Source: DATAOG01 sp963798075
GTDB lineage: Bacteria; Pseudomonadota; Alphaproteobacteria; Geminicoccales; Geminicoccaceae
Length of the DNA stretch: 64,000 nucleotides
Reading direction: 5' to 3'
Assembly (NCBI GenBank): GCA_963798075.1
Contig: CAWCRU010000040.1
Span: 1 to 64,000, forward strand
Below the pieces are notes generated by a model. The model was not told where the DNA came from and did not search any database. It saw nothing but the letters and a program-made list of their open reading frames with translations. The position numbers and the translations under genes are program-made. Below, piece by piece: positions 55,485 through 64,000 of this stretch (position 1 is the stretch's first letter; the number at the start of each line of letters is the position of its first letter).

Positions 55485-56534
55485 CTATTTCTTCAGCCGG
55501 GTCCAGACCTTGTCGCGCAGCTCGCGCGCCTGCGGGCTGCAGCCGGCGCCCGGCCGCAGGCGGTCCGCGTACTCGGGCGGCATGTTGACCGCCGGGTCCT
55601 TCGCCAGGCTCTCATCGAGGTACGCCTCCGAGCCCGCGACCGAGTTCATGTAGCCCGCGAAGTTGCTGGCCATCGCGATGTTCTCCGGCAGCATCATCCA
55701 GTTCAGGAACAGCTTGGCGTTGTCCGGATCGGGCGCCCCTTTCGGCATGACCAGATTGTCGTTCCAGAAGTCGATGCCCTCCTTGGGATAGACATAGACC
55801 ACCGATGGCTTTTGCTCCTTGGTGCGGTGCGCGGCGCCGTTCCATTGCATGTGCATGATCACCTCGCCCGCGACCATGCGATCGATGGTGCCGTCCGACT
55901 GGTACATGGCGACGTGCGGCTTCTGGGCCTCGAGCACGGCCAGGATCTTCTGCGCGTCGTCGGGGTTCTCGGTGCACTTGTCGACCCCGGTGTAGTAGGC
56001 GGCGGCGTTGTAGACCGAGACCTCGTCGTTGAGCACCGCGATCTGGCCGTCGAGCTCGGGCTTGGGCTCGAAGAACGGCTGCCAGCTGTCCTCGAGCGGT
56101 CCGCCCGGCACCCGGTCGGCGTCGTAGCTGAAGCCGGTCGTGCCCCAGAGGTAGGGCACCGAATACTTGCGCTCGGGATCGAAGCTCGGGTGGTCGTGCG
56201 GCGCCTTGACGTTCTTGAAATTGGCCATCTGGCTCGCGTCGATCTCCTGGGCCAGGCCCTCGTCGATCATGGTCCTGACCATGTAGTCGGACGGCACCAC
56301 GATGTCGTAGCCGGCAGCACCCGCCTGCAGCTTGGCGAGCATGGTTTCGTTGGAGTCGTAGACGTCGAGGGTGACCTTGATGCCGGTCTCCTGCTCGAAC
56401 TTCTTGAGGAGCTCGGGCGGGATGTAGTTCGACCAGTTGTAAATGAAGAGCTGGCCCTCGGCCTGGGCCGCGCCGGCGCCGAGCACGAGACCGGCAGCAA
56501 GCGCTGCGGCGGTTGAAATTGTCTTGATTCGCAT
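55485..56534 (-). CDS. potD: Polyamine ABC transporter substrate-binding protein (PotD/PotF type)
   Basis: 349 residues with a clear signal peptide (ALAAGLVLGAGAAQA). Typical PotD/PotF blocks are LFIYNWSNYIPPELLKKFE, YDSNETMLAKLQAGAAGYDIVVPSDYMV, VPYLWGTTGFSYD and WNDNLVMPKGAPDPDNAKLF. Binds putrescine or spermidine in the periplasm. AAAGGAGA is a strong ribosome site before the ATG, suggesting high expression relative to the permeases. Confidence 0.9.
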   Translation of the reverse strand: MRIKTISTAAALAAGLVLGAGAAQAEGQLFIYNWSNYIPPELLKKFEQETGIKVTLDVYDSNETMLAKLQAGAAGYDIVVPSDYMVRTMIDEGLAQEIDASQMANFKNVKAPHDHPSFDPERKYSVPYLWGTTGFSYDADRVPGGPLEDSWQPFFEPKPELDGQIAVLNDEVSVYNAAAYYTGVDKCTENPDDAQKILAVLEAQKPHVAMYQSDGTIDRMVAGEVIMHMQWNGAAHRTKEQKPSVVYVYPKEGIDFWNDNLVMPKGAPDPDNAKLFLNWMMLPENIAMASNFAGYMNSVAGSEAYLDESLAKDPAVNMPPEYADRLRPGAGCSPQARELRDKVWTRLKK

Positions 56535-56564
56535 TTGTTTGTCTCCTTTGGTTGATAGCTGAGG

Positions 56565-57356
56565 TCAGGCTGTCCGGCGGATCCGCCCGGCAAGATAGGA
56601 AAGCGTCACGAACAGGATCGAGACGACCAGCATCATCGCCGAGACCGCGTTGACCTCGGGCGTGATGCCGATCCGGATCATGCCGAAGATGTAGACCGGC
56701 AGCGTGGTCGAGCCGGCGCCGGCGACGAAGTAGCTGATCACGAAATCGTCGAGCGAGATGATGAAGGCGAGCATCGCGCCGGAGAGGATGCCGGGCCACA
56801 GAAGCGGCAAAGTGATCCGCCGGAAGGTCTGGAGCGGACCGGCGTAAAGGTCGGCCGCGGCCTCCTCGAGCACCGGGTCCATGCCTTCGAGCCGCGCCCG
56901 CACCGGCAGATAGGCGAACGGGATGCAAAAGACCGTGTGCGCGATGATCAGCGACGTGAGCCCGAGCCGGATGCCGACGATCACGAAGAACAGAAGCGTC
57001 GCGACCGCGGTCACGATCTCGGGCACGACCAGCGGCAGGGCGATCAGGCCGCTGACCGCACCCTGCCCCTGGAAGCGGGCCCGGCTCATGCCGAGGGCAG
57101 CGGCGGTCGCGGCAAGCGCCGCGATCAGGGTCGCGCTGCCGGCCACGGTCAGCGAGGTCCGGGCGGCGCGCAGGATGTCGTCGTTGGCGAGCACGACGCC
57201 ATACCAACGCATGCTGAAGCCGGTCCAGATGGTCGCGGTCCGGTTCTCGTTGAAGGAAAGCGCGATCAGGATGACGATCGGCACGTAGAGATAGACGAAG
57301 AACACCAGCGCCATGGTCCTGATGCCGACGAAGCGCCAGAGCGGGTTGGCGCTCAT
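56565..57356 (-). CDS. potC: Polyamine ABC transporter permease (PotC/PotI type)
   Basis: 263 residues, six membrane helices. ABC permease loop EEAAADLYAGPLQTFRRITLP (EAA motif) and SLDDFVISYFVAGAGSTTLPVYIFGM, a signature of PotC/PotI proteins. Start overlaps the PotB stop (ATGA at 57353-57356). Second permease of the polyamine importer. Confidence 0.92.
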   Translation of the reverse strand: MSANPLWRFVGIRTMALVFFVYLYVPIVILIALSFNENRTATIWTGFSMRWYGVVLANDDILRAARTSLTVAGSATLIAALAATAAALGMSRARFQGQGAVSGLIALPLVVPEIVTAVATLLFFVIVGIRLGLTSLIIAHTVFCIPFAYLPVRARLEGMDPVLEEAAADLYAGPLQTFRRITLPLLWPGILSGAMLAFIISLDDFVISYFVAGAGSTTLPVYIFGMIRIGITPEVNAVSAMMLVVSILFVTLSYLAGRIRRTA

Positions 57357-58250
57357 GAGGCCGCTCCAGGCGCCTGCCGGAAGCGCAGCAGATAGATGAG
57401 CATGGCGAGCAGGACCATGGCCAGAAGGGCAAACGACAGCGCCGCCCCGAACGGCCAGTTGCGGGCGGCGCCGAACTGGCCCTGGATCAGGTTGCCGATC
57501 ATCAGCGTCTTGCCGCCGCCCAAGAGCTCCGGCGTGACGTAGGCGCCAAGGCACGGCACGAACACGAGGATGGCGCCCGCGACGATGCCGGGCAAGGCGA
57601 GCGGCAGGATGATCCGGCGCAGCGCCCGCCGCCGGTCGGCCCCCAGATCGTAGGCCGCCTCGACCAGGCGGAAATCGAGCTTCTCCAGGCTCGCGTAGAT
57701 CGGCAGCACCATGAACGGCAGGAACGAGTAGGTGAGGCCGATCATGATCGCATAGGGCGTGTAGAGGAGACCGAGCGGCCGGTCGGGCGAGGCCGAGCCA
57801 GGCGAGCGCGCCGTCGAGCAGGCCATTGCCGCGCAGCAAAAGGATCCAGGCGTAGTTGCGGACCAGAAGGTTGGTCCAGAACGGGATCGTCACCAGAAAG
57901 ATCAGAAGATTGCGCCAGGCGCGCGGCTGCAACGCCATGTAGAGCGCGGTCGGAAAGCCGATCACGAGTGCCAGCGCCGTGGTCGCCGCCGACAGCCAGA
58001 ACGAGCGCCAGAAGATCTGCAGATAGTCGGTGTTGAGCAGCAGGCTGTCGTCGAGATCGCGCTCGAACAGGAAGTTGACATAGGCGTCCGGGGTGTGGGC
58101 GCCCCAGACCACGCCGCCGTTCATGCCGCGCTCGAGGATCGAGATATAGGCCATCAGGCCGAGCGGCAGGACCATGAACATGCCGATGATCAGGACCGTC
58201 GGGCCGATCAGGCCGACCTCGGAAAGCGCGCGGGCGCGAGCGCTGCGCAT
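57353..58250 (-). CDS. potB: Polyamine ABC transporter permease (PotB/PotH type), one frameshift
   Basis: 898 nt, one more than a multiple of three; a shift near 57785-57795 joins ALAWLGLA to RPLGLLYTPYAIMIGLTYSF, giving about 298 residues. Landmarks are LLIFLVTIPFWTNLLVRNYAW, the EAA loop EAAYDLGADRRRALRRIILPL and PCLGAYVTPELLGGGKTLMIG, characteristic of PotB/PotH. It starts five nt after the PotA gene stop. Confidence 0.9.
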
Positions 58251-58255
58251 CGCTC

Positions 58256-59347
58256 TCAGTCCTCGAGAACCTGGACCGCGGCCGGCGGGATCCGGATGCC
58301 GACCGGATCGCCCGGCTGGAGCGCGCGGGCCGCGCCGTCCCGGTTCTGGACCCGGACGCGCAGGCGCGGGCCGCCGTCGAGGCGGACGTGGAAGCTCGTG
58401 TCGCTGCCGACGTAGACCACCTGCTCGATCCGACCTTTGAGGGTGTGGGCGGCGGCCGCTGGTGCGAGGTCGACCCGCTCCGGGCGCACGGCAAGCGTCA
58501 CTCGCGCGCCATTCGCACTGCCGCCCCGGGCGGCCACGATCTCGCCCGCCTCGCCGAGGCGAAAGCGGAAGCCCGCGGCCGCACGCCCGTCCGGCACCGC
58601 CTCGATCAGGTTGGTGTCGCCGATGAAGTCGGCGACGAAGCGGCAGTTGGGGTGCTCGTAGATCTCGGCGGGCGTGCCGATCTGCAGGATCCGGCCGCCT
58701 GCCATGACCGCGATCCGATCCGACATCGTGAGCGCCTCCTGCTGGTCGTGGGTCACGAACAGGAAGGTGATGCCGGTATCGTGCTGCAGGCGCTTGAGCT
58801 CGAGCTGCATGTCCTGGCGGAGCTTGAGGTCGAGCGCCGAGAGCGGCTCATCCAAGAGGAGCACTCGCGGATGGCTGGCAAGCGCCCGGGCGAGCGCCAC
58901 CCGCTGCTGCTGGCCGCCCGAGAGCTGCGCCGGGAAGCGGTCCTCGAGGCCGACGAGGCGGACGAGCTCGAGGGTCGCGCTCACGTCGCGGGCGATCTCG
59001 GCCCGGGCGCGGCCCTGCATCTCGAGGCCGAAAGCGACGTTGCGGGCGACGTTCATGTGCGGGAACAGGGCGTAGCTCTGGAAGACCGTGTTGACCGGCC
59101 GCTTGAACGGCGGCAGGTGGCCGATCGGGCGGCCTTCGAGGCAAAGCTCGCCGGCGCTCGGCTGCTCGAGGCCGGCGATCAGGCGGAGCAGCGTGGTCTT
59201 GCCGCAGCCCGAGGGCCCCAGCAGGGTGAAGAACTCGTTGGCCTCGATCTCGACGCTCACCCGGTCGAGCGCCAGCACCGCGCCGGCCCCGCTGCCGAAG
59301 CGCTTGCTCAGCCCGATCGCCTGGACGGCGCTGCTCCCTGCCGGCAT
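58256..59347 (-). CDS. potA: Polyamine ABC transporter ATP-binding protein (PotA type)
   Basis: 363 residues from the ATG at 59347, which has GGAG seven nt upstream; a GTG at 59386 would add 13. Walker A LGPSGCGKTTLL, signature QLSGGQQQRVALARAL, Walker B LLLDEPLSALDLKLRQ, H-loop LFVTHDQQEAL, then a C-terminal TOBE-type regulatory domain (FIGDTNLIEAV, LAVRPERVDL). First gene of the operon potA-potB-potC-potD-nitrilase-aphA. Confidence 0.92.
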   Translation of the reverse strand: MPAGSSAVQAIGLSKRFGSGAGAVLALDRVSVEIEANEFFTLLGPSGCGKTTLLRLIAGLEQPSAGELCLEGRPIGHLPPFKRPVNTVFQSYALFPHMNVARNVAFGLEMQGRARAEIARDVSATLELVRLVGLEDRFPAQLSGGQQQRVALARALASHPRVLLLDEPLSALDLKLRQDMQLELKRLQHDTGITFLFVTHDQQEALTMSDRIAVMAGGRILQIGTPAEIYEHPNCRFVADFIGDTNLIEAVPDGRAAAGFRFRLGEAGEIVAARGGSANGARVTLAVRPERVDLAPAAAAHTLKGRIEQVVYVGSDTSFHVRLDGGPRLRVRVQNRDGAARALQPGDPVGIRIPPAAVQVLED

Positions 59348-59490
59348 CGGGCGCTCCGTTGTTGCCTTGCGCCGGCCATCAGACACGATCAGCGGGCGCC
59401 GCGAAAGAGCTTGCGCGACTCGCCGCTCGGCGGCCGCCCATTCGCGTGTTAGGATCGCGGCTCCTTGCCCAAGCTTGGGGTGCCGGTGCC

Positions 59491-60282
59491 GTGAGCGAAC
59501 CGACGATCCTGTTCGATCTGGCCGAGAGCGTGGCGACGATCACGCTCAACCGGCCGGACAAGCTGAACGCCATCAACGAGACGATGCATGGCGAGCTGGC
59601 GCGCGCCTTGGCGCGCATCGAAGCCGATCCGGCGGTGCGGGCGGTGCTCCTGACCGGGGCCGGGCGCGCCTTCTCGGCCGGCCAGGACCTGGGCGACCGG
59701 GTCATGGGCGAAGGCGATGCGCCGCCCGACCTCGGCGACACTTTGGATCGCCTCTACAATCCCTTGATCCGGGGCCTGCGCCGGCTCGAGCGGCCGGTGA
59801 TCGCGGCGGTCAACGGCGTCGCGGCCGGCGCCGGCGCCAATCTGGCGCTCGCCTGCGATCTGGTGCTCGCCGCCCGCTCGGCAAAGTTCATCCAGGCCTT
59901 CTGCAGGCTCGGCCTGGTGCCGGACGCCGGCGGCACCTACGTTTTGCCGCGGCTGGTCGGCCCCGCCCGGGCGATGGGCCTGGCCCTGCTCGGCGAGCCG
60001 CTCGCGGCCGAGCAGGCGGCCGCCTGGGGCCTGATCTGGCGCGTGGTCGACGACGACCGGCTCATGCCGGACGCGACGAGCCTCGCCCGCCAGCTCGCGA
60101 CCCAGCCGACCCAGGGCCTCGGCCTGATCAAGCGGGCGCTCAACGCCTCGGCCGCCAACACGCTCGACCGGCAGCTCGACCTCGAGCGCGACCTGCAACG
60201 GCAGGCGGGGATGAGCGAGGACTATCGCGAGGGGGTGCGAGCCTTCCTCGAGAAGCGGCCGCCCGTGTTCAGGGGGCGCTGA
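59491..60282 (+). CDS. paaG: 2-(1,2-epoxy-1,2-dihydrophenyl)acetyl-CoA isomerase (PaaG, crotonase family)
   Basis: 263 residues from a GTG start at 59491. Crotonase fold: RPDKLNAINETMHGEL, LTGAGRAFSAGQDLGDR, the oxyanion stretch AVNGVAAGAGANLALACD and FCRLGLVPDAGGTYVLPRLVG. The FSAGQDL and PDAGGTYVLPR combination is typical of PaaG, which isomerises the ring-epoxide in phenylacetyl-CoA degradation. Its stop overlaps the paaH start. Confidence 0.88.
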   Translation: MSEPTILFDLAESVATITLNRPDKLNAINETMHGELARALARIEADPAVRAVLLTGAGRAFSAGQDLGDRVMGEGDAPPDLGDTLDRLYNPLIRGLRRLERPVIAAVNGVAAGAGANLALACDLVLAARSAKFIQAFCRLGLVPDAGGTYVLPRLVGPARAMGLALLGEPLAAEQAAAWGLIWRVVDDDRLMPDATSLARQLATQPTQGLGLIKRALNASAANTLDRQLDLERDLQRQAGMSEDYREGVRAFLEKRPPVFRGR

Positions 60283-61796
60283 TGACCGCACTCGCAACCT
60301 CGGTCCCGATCGGCGTGGTCGGCGCCGGCACGATGGGCGCCGGCATCGCGCAGGTCGCAGCTACCGCCGGCCACCGCGTGCTGCTCTACGATGGCGCGCA
60401 GGCTGCGATCGAAGCGGCGCTCGAGCACATCGAGGCGGCGCTCGAGCGCGCCGAAGCCCGGGGGCGCATCAACGCCAACCAGCGCGCCTCGACCTTCGCC
60501 CGGATCACGGCCTGCCACGGCCTCGACGCGCTGGCACCCGCCGGCCTCGTGATCGAGGCGATCGTCGAGGACCTGGAAGCCAAGCGCAAGCTGCTCGAGG
60601 CGCTCGAGGTCTTCCTCGATCCGAAGGCGATCCTCGCCAGCAACACCTCCTCGCTCTCGATCACGGCCCTTGCGGCCGGATTGCAGCATCCGGAGCGCGT
60701 GGTTGGCATGCATTTTTTCAATCCCGCCCCGCGCATGGCGCTGGTCGAGGTCGTGCGCGGCCTCGCGAGCGCGCAGGAGGCGGTCGCGACCGCGGTCGCG
60801 ACCGCGGACGCCTGGGGCAAGACCGCGGTCGAGGTGCGCTCGACGCCGGGCTTCATCGTCAACCGGGTCGCCCGGCCGTTCTACGGCGAGGCGCTGCGCG
60901 CGCTGAGCGAAGGTGCTGCCGGTGTCGCCACGATCGATGCCGTGATGCGCGAGGCGGGCGGCTTCCGCATGGGCCCGTTCGAGCTCATGGATCTGATCGG
61001 CCTCGACGTCAATCTCGCGGTCAGCCGCCAGATCCACGAGGCGTACCACCATGATCCGCGCTACACGCCGTCCTTGATCCAACGCGATCTGGTCGCTGCC
61101 GGCCGGCTCGGGCGCAAGGCCGGGCGCGGCTTCTACGACCATGCCGAGGGCGCCGGCGGGACTTCCGCGCAAACCGCGCCGCCGGCATCGCCGCCCGCGG
61201 GGATCGTGGTCGAGGGCGAGCTCGGACTGGCCGAGGCCCTCCTGCCGCGGTTCAAGGCGGCGGGCGTCACGATCGATCGGCGCTCCGGCGAAGGCCTGAT
61301 CCGGATCGGCCAGCTGCGCCTGGTCCGGACCGACGGCCGCGGCGCCACGGTCTGGAGCTACATGCTCGACCGGCCGGTCGCGACCTTCGACCTCGCGCTC
61401 GACTATGCCGGCTGCAAGCGGCTCGCCGTCGCCTGCGCCGATCAGACCGGGATCGAGCAGCTGCAGCCCGCGATCGGGCTCCTGCAGGCGGCCGGCATCG
61501 AGGTCTCGGTGATCGACGACCTGCCGGGCCTCCTCGTCATGCGCACGGTCTGCATGCTGGCGAACGAAGCGGCCGAGGCGGTCCAGGCAGGCGTCGCGGG
61601 CGCCGCCGCGATCGACACCGCGATGCGGCTCGGCGTCAACTATCCGCGCGGGCCGCTCGAATGGGCCCAGGCGATCGGCCTCAAGACGGTGCTCGAGGTC
61701 CTGGACCACCTGGCCCGCAGCTACGGCGAGGACCGCTATCGGGCGGCTTGGCTGCTGCGCCGCAAGGTCATGGCCAAAGGCGGCTTTCTTGACTGA
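60282..61796 (+). CDS. paaH: 3-hydroxyacyl-CoA dehydrogenase PaaH
   Basis: 504 residues. Rossmann motif VVGAGTMGAGIAQVAA, the 3HCDH segment HFFNPAPRMALVEVV, FIVNRVARPFYGEALRALSEG, GGFRMGPFELMDLIGLDVN, and a second C-terminal 3HCDH domain (NEAAEAVQAGVA, LGVNYPRGPLEWAQ). The two-domain layout of about 500 residues is the PaaH form. It oxidises 3-hydroxyadipyl-CoA with NAD+. ATG overlaps the paaG stop. Confidence 0.9.
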   Translation: MTALATSVPIGVVGAGTMGAGIAQVAATAGHRVLLYDGAQAAIEAALEHIEAALERAEARGRINANQRASTFARITACHGLDALAPAGLVIEAIVEDLEAKRKLLEALEVFLDPKAILASNTSSLSITALAAGLQHPERVVGMHFFNPAPRMALVEVVRGLASAQEAVATAVATADAWGKTAVEVRSTPGFIVNRVARPFYGEALRALSEGAAGVATIDAVMREAGGFRMGPFELMDLIGLDVNLAVSRQIHEAYHHDPRYTPSLIQRDLVAAGRLGRKAGRGFYDHAEGAGGTSAQTAPPASPPAGIVVEGELGLAEALLPRFKAAGVTIDRRSGEGLIRIGQLRLVRTDGRGATVWSYMLDRPVATFDLALDYAGCKRLAVACADQTGIEQLQPAIGLLQAAGIEVSVIDDLPGLLVMRTVCMLANEAAEAVQAGVAGAAAIDTAMRLGVNYPRGPLEWAQAIGLKTVLEVLDHLARSYGEDRYRAAWLLRRKVMAKGGFLD

Positions 61797-62235
61797 CCAG
61801 GCGATGCAGCGCCTGGCCGAGGCGGTTCGGGATGGCATGTATGCGAGCGACCACGCCGCCCGGGCGCTCGGCATCACCGTCGAAGCGGTGGGCCCCGGCT
61901 TCGCGCGCTGCCGGATGGCCGTCCGCCAGGACATGCTGAACGGCCACGACACCTGCCACGGCGGCATCACCTTCACGCTCGCCGACTGCGCCTTTGCCTA
62001 CGCCTGCAACGCGTGCAACCGGACAACCGTGGCTCTGGGCGCCCAGATCAGCTTCCTCGCCCCGGCGCGCGCGGGCGACGTCCTGATCGCCACCGCCCGC
62101 GAGCAGAGCCGGGCCGGCCGCACCGGCGTCTACGACGTCGAGGTCAGCACCGCGGATGCGACCAGGGTCGCGCTCTTCCGCGGCACCTCCTACGAGATCC
62201 GGGGTGCGGTCGTGCCCGGCCTCGCAGCGGATTGA
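61789..62235 (+). CDS. paaI: Hydroxyphenylacetyl-CoA thioesterase PaaI
   Basis: 148 residues if the TTG at 61789 is used (overlapping paaH by eight nt); an ATG at 61804 would shorten it by five. Hotdog-fold thioesterase motif NGHDTCHGGITFTLADCAFAYACN and ALGAQISFLAPARAGD. It releases dead-end CoA esters in phenylacetate degradation. Third gene of the paaGHIK unit. Confidence 0.87.
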   Translation: MTDQAMQRLAEAVRDGMYASDHAARALGITVEAVGPGFARCRMAVRQDMLNGHDTCHGGITFTLADCAFAYACNACNRTTVALGAQISFLAPARAGDVLIATAREQSRAGRTGVYDVEVSTADATRVALFRGTSYEIRGAVVPGLAAD

Positions 62236-62246
62236 GCGGGGCTCGG

Positions 62247-63558
62247 ATGGCGGGGCGCGCGCCCGAGCGCCGCGAGCTCGACCCGATCGAGATCGCATCC
62301 CGCGACGAGATCGCGGCCCTGCAGCTTCGCCGTCTCAAAGCGACGCTGCGGCGGGTCCATGAGCAGGTCCCGCACTACCGGGTGGCGTTCGAGCAGGCGG
62401 CCGTTCACCCGGACGACCTGCGCGAGCTTGCGGACCTCGAGAAATTCCCGTTCACGACCAAGGACGATCTGCGCCGGCAGTACCCGTTCGGCATGTTGGC
62501 GGTGCCGCGCTCGGAGGTGCTGCGCCTGCACGCCTCGTCCGGCACCACCGGCAAGCCGACCGTGGTGGGCTATACGCGCCGCGACATCGAGGTGTGGGCC
62601 GAGGTCTGCGCGCGCTCGATCCGGGCATGCGGGCGGGCACGCGGGCGATCTCGTGCACGTGGTCTACGGCTACGGCCTGTTCACGGGCGGGCTCGGGGCG
62701 CACTACGGCGCCGAGCGCCTGGGCTGCACCGTCGTGCCGATGTCGGGCGGCATGACCGAGCGCCAGGTCCAGCTGATCGCCGACTTCCGGCCCGACATCA
62801 TCATGGTGACGCCCTCCTACATGCTGGCGATCGGTGACGAGTTCGTCCGCCAGGGCCTGGAGCCCGCCGCGTGCTCGCTCAGGATCGGGATCTTCGGCGC
62901 CGAGCCCTGGACGCTCGCGATGCGCCAGGAGATCGAGGCCCGCTTCGCGATCGACGCCCTCGACATCTACGGCCTCTCGGAGGTGATCGGCCCGGGCGTC
63001 GCCAACGAGTGCATCGAGACCAAGGACGGCCTGCACATCTGGGAGGACCATTTCTATCCGGAGGTCGTCGACCCGGCGACCGGGGCGCCCTTGCCGGACG
63101 GCGAGCCGGGCGAGCTGGTCCTGACCACGCTGACCAAAGAGGCGATGCCCGTGATCCGCTACCGGACCCGCGACCTCACGCGCCTCCTGCCCGGCAGCGC
63201 CCGCAGCATGCGCCGGATGGCCAAGGTCACGGGCCGCTCCGACGACATGCTGATCATCCGCGGCGTCAACCTTTTCCCCACCCAGATCGAGGAGCTGATC
63301 CTCGAGGACCCCCGCCTGACCCCGCACTACCTGCTCGAGCTCCGCCGTCAAGGCCGGCTCGATGCGCTCAAGGTGATCGTCGAAGCCAAGCCCGATGCGG
63401 CCGACGCGGAAACCCGGACCGCAGCTGGCGTCGAGCTGATCCAACACATCAAGTCGCGGATCGGGGTCATGACCGAGGTCACCGTGGTCGAGCCGGGAGC
63501 GGTCGACCGCTCCCTTGGCAAAGCCAGGCGGATAATCGATCTTAGGCCCAGGACCTGA
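62247..63558 (+). CDS. paaK: Phenylacetate-CoA ligase PaaK, one frameshift
   Basis: 1312 nt, one more than a multiple of three; a shift near 62630-62645 joins the halves into about 436 residues. AMP-binding motif HASSGTTGKPTVVGYT, then GYGLFTGGLGAHYGAE, FGAEPWTLAMRQEIEA, DIYGLSEVIGPGVANEC and the C-terminal GRSDDMLIIRGVNLFPTQIEE. Activates phenylacetate to its CoA ester, the entry step of the pathway. The ring-oxygenase genes paaABCDE are not in the window. Confidence 0.9.
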
Positions 63559-63576
63559 AGTCTCGCCGGAACCGTC

Positions 63577-63939
63577 ATGGCCGACGCCCTCGCCAAACGC
63601 AGGATCGAGCAGGAGATCGCCGATCTCCTGGCCGACCTCAAGCGCCGCCTGGAGCGCCGCTTCGGCGACCGCTTCATCGCGCTCTACCTGTTCGGCTCGC
63701 GCGCCCGCGGCGATCACGAACCCGACAGCGACGTCGACGTCGCCGTGGTGCTCGATCAGAAGCTGCCGCGGCCTTATGGGGCCAAATGTCAGCTGCTCGA
63801 CGACACCTACGAGCTCATGCTCGCGACCGGCTACTACATCCAGCCCTGGGCATTGGAGAAGGGTGCGCTGGAACACCCCGATGCCCATCCCAGCCCGCAG
63901 ATCAGCCGCGCCGTGCTCCGTGACGGGCTCAGGATATGA
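63577..63939 (+). CDS. Minimal nucleotidyltransferase (MNT) antitoxin-type protein
   Basis: 120 residues. The nucleotidyltransferase motif is YLFGSRARGDHEPDSDVDVAVVL (GSxARG and two Asp). Such MNT proteins paired with HEPN partners form type VII toxin-antitoxin modules in which the MNT protein adenylylates the HEPN RNase. Its stop overlaps an ATG at 63936 that opens the partner gene. Confidence 0.85.
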   Translation: MADALAKRRIEQEIADLLADLKRRLERRFGDRFIALYLFGSRARGDHEPDSDVDVAVVLDQKLPRPYGAKCQLLDDTYELMLATGYYIQPWALEKGALEHPDAHPSPQISRAVLRDGLRI

Positions 63940-64000
63940 CGCCCCACGACTCTCTGGCAAAGGCTCTCCGAGCGCGAGAGTCGGCGCAGCTTCTGCTCGA
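63936..64000 (+). CDS. HEPN-domain protein, N-terminal fragment cut by the window edge
   Basis: Overlaps the MNT gene (ATGA). The visible start MTPHDSLAKALRARESAQLL is a charged helix with the ALRARESAQ look of HEPN N-termini. Only 21 codons are visible, so the call rests mainly on the MNT partner and the coupling. Confidence 0.5.
   Translation, partial: MTPHDSLAKALRARESAQLLL

Overview
The window is very GC-rich, densely coded DNA that reads as an alphaproteobacterium, probably a Rhodospirillales-like soil or aquatic aerobe. The reasons are the gene content (PQQ alcohol dehydrogenase, PA2778/PA2779 pair, DUF882 protein, HisKA_2-type histidine kinase, PaaGHIK, polyamine ABC operon, L,D-transpeptidases) and the codon use. 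The assignment is an inference: there is no rRNA or other phylogenetic marker here.

Layout. 0-3.4 kb: a coenzyme F420 cluster (Fgd-like dehydrogenase, CofC, LLM oxidoreductase). 3.4-6.3 kb: hydroxyacid dehydrogenase preceded by a 14-copy minisatellite, then the PA2778/PA2779 pair. 6.6-14.2 kb: amino-acid dehydrogenase, ParA-type ATPase, glycosyltransferase with a membrane partner, GguC/AraD1-family protein, CobA, and a small periplasmic protein. 14.3-16.7 kb: cytochrome c and a PQQ alcohol dehydrogenase with the lanthanide-type Asp pair, convergent on a shared hairpin. 16.9-20 kb: an envelope cluster (two L,D-transpeptidases, an Lpp-like alanine-zipper lipoprotein ending in RK, DUF882). 20-29 kb: ethanolamine permease, metallophosphoesterase, lipid kinase, an ABC exporter with a degenerate nucleotide-binding site, MetX-like hydrolase, histidine kinase. 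29.6-31.6 kb: di-haem oxidoreductase and a cyclase/TPR remnant.

31.6-36.6 kb is the accessory region. It starts with a broken initiator-tRNA 3' half and a 13-bp hairpin. Next comes a single gene of visibly lower GC (32008-34284) in five reading-frame pieces, which re-joins to a protein of about 758 residues with a nuclease-like N-terminus and a PIN-like C-terminal region. A RAYT (REP-associated tyrosine transposase) with its repeat arrays follows, then palindromes and gene-poor DNA.

36.6-64 kb is core-like again: trans-sulfuration enzyme, ClC channel, MsrA, a metal/siderophore-type ABC importer, a large c-type haem protein, MFS, IlvD/Edd dehydratase coupled to a GH15 hydrolase, polyphosphate kinase, a six-gene polyamine uptake and deacetylation operon, the phenylacetate genes paaG-paaH-paaI-paaK, and an MNT/HEPN pair cut by the right edge.

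About ten otherwise conserved genes are broken by single-base indels, usually one extra base, with no internal stop codons once re-joined. This looks more like sequencing or assembly error than gene decay, so most of the broken genes here may be intact in the organism.
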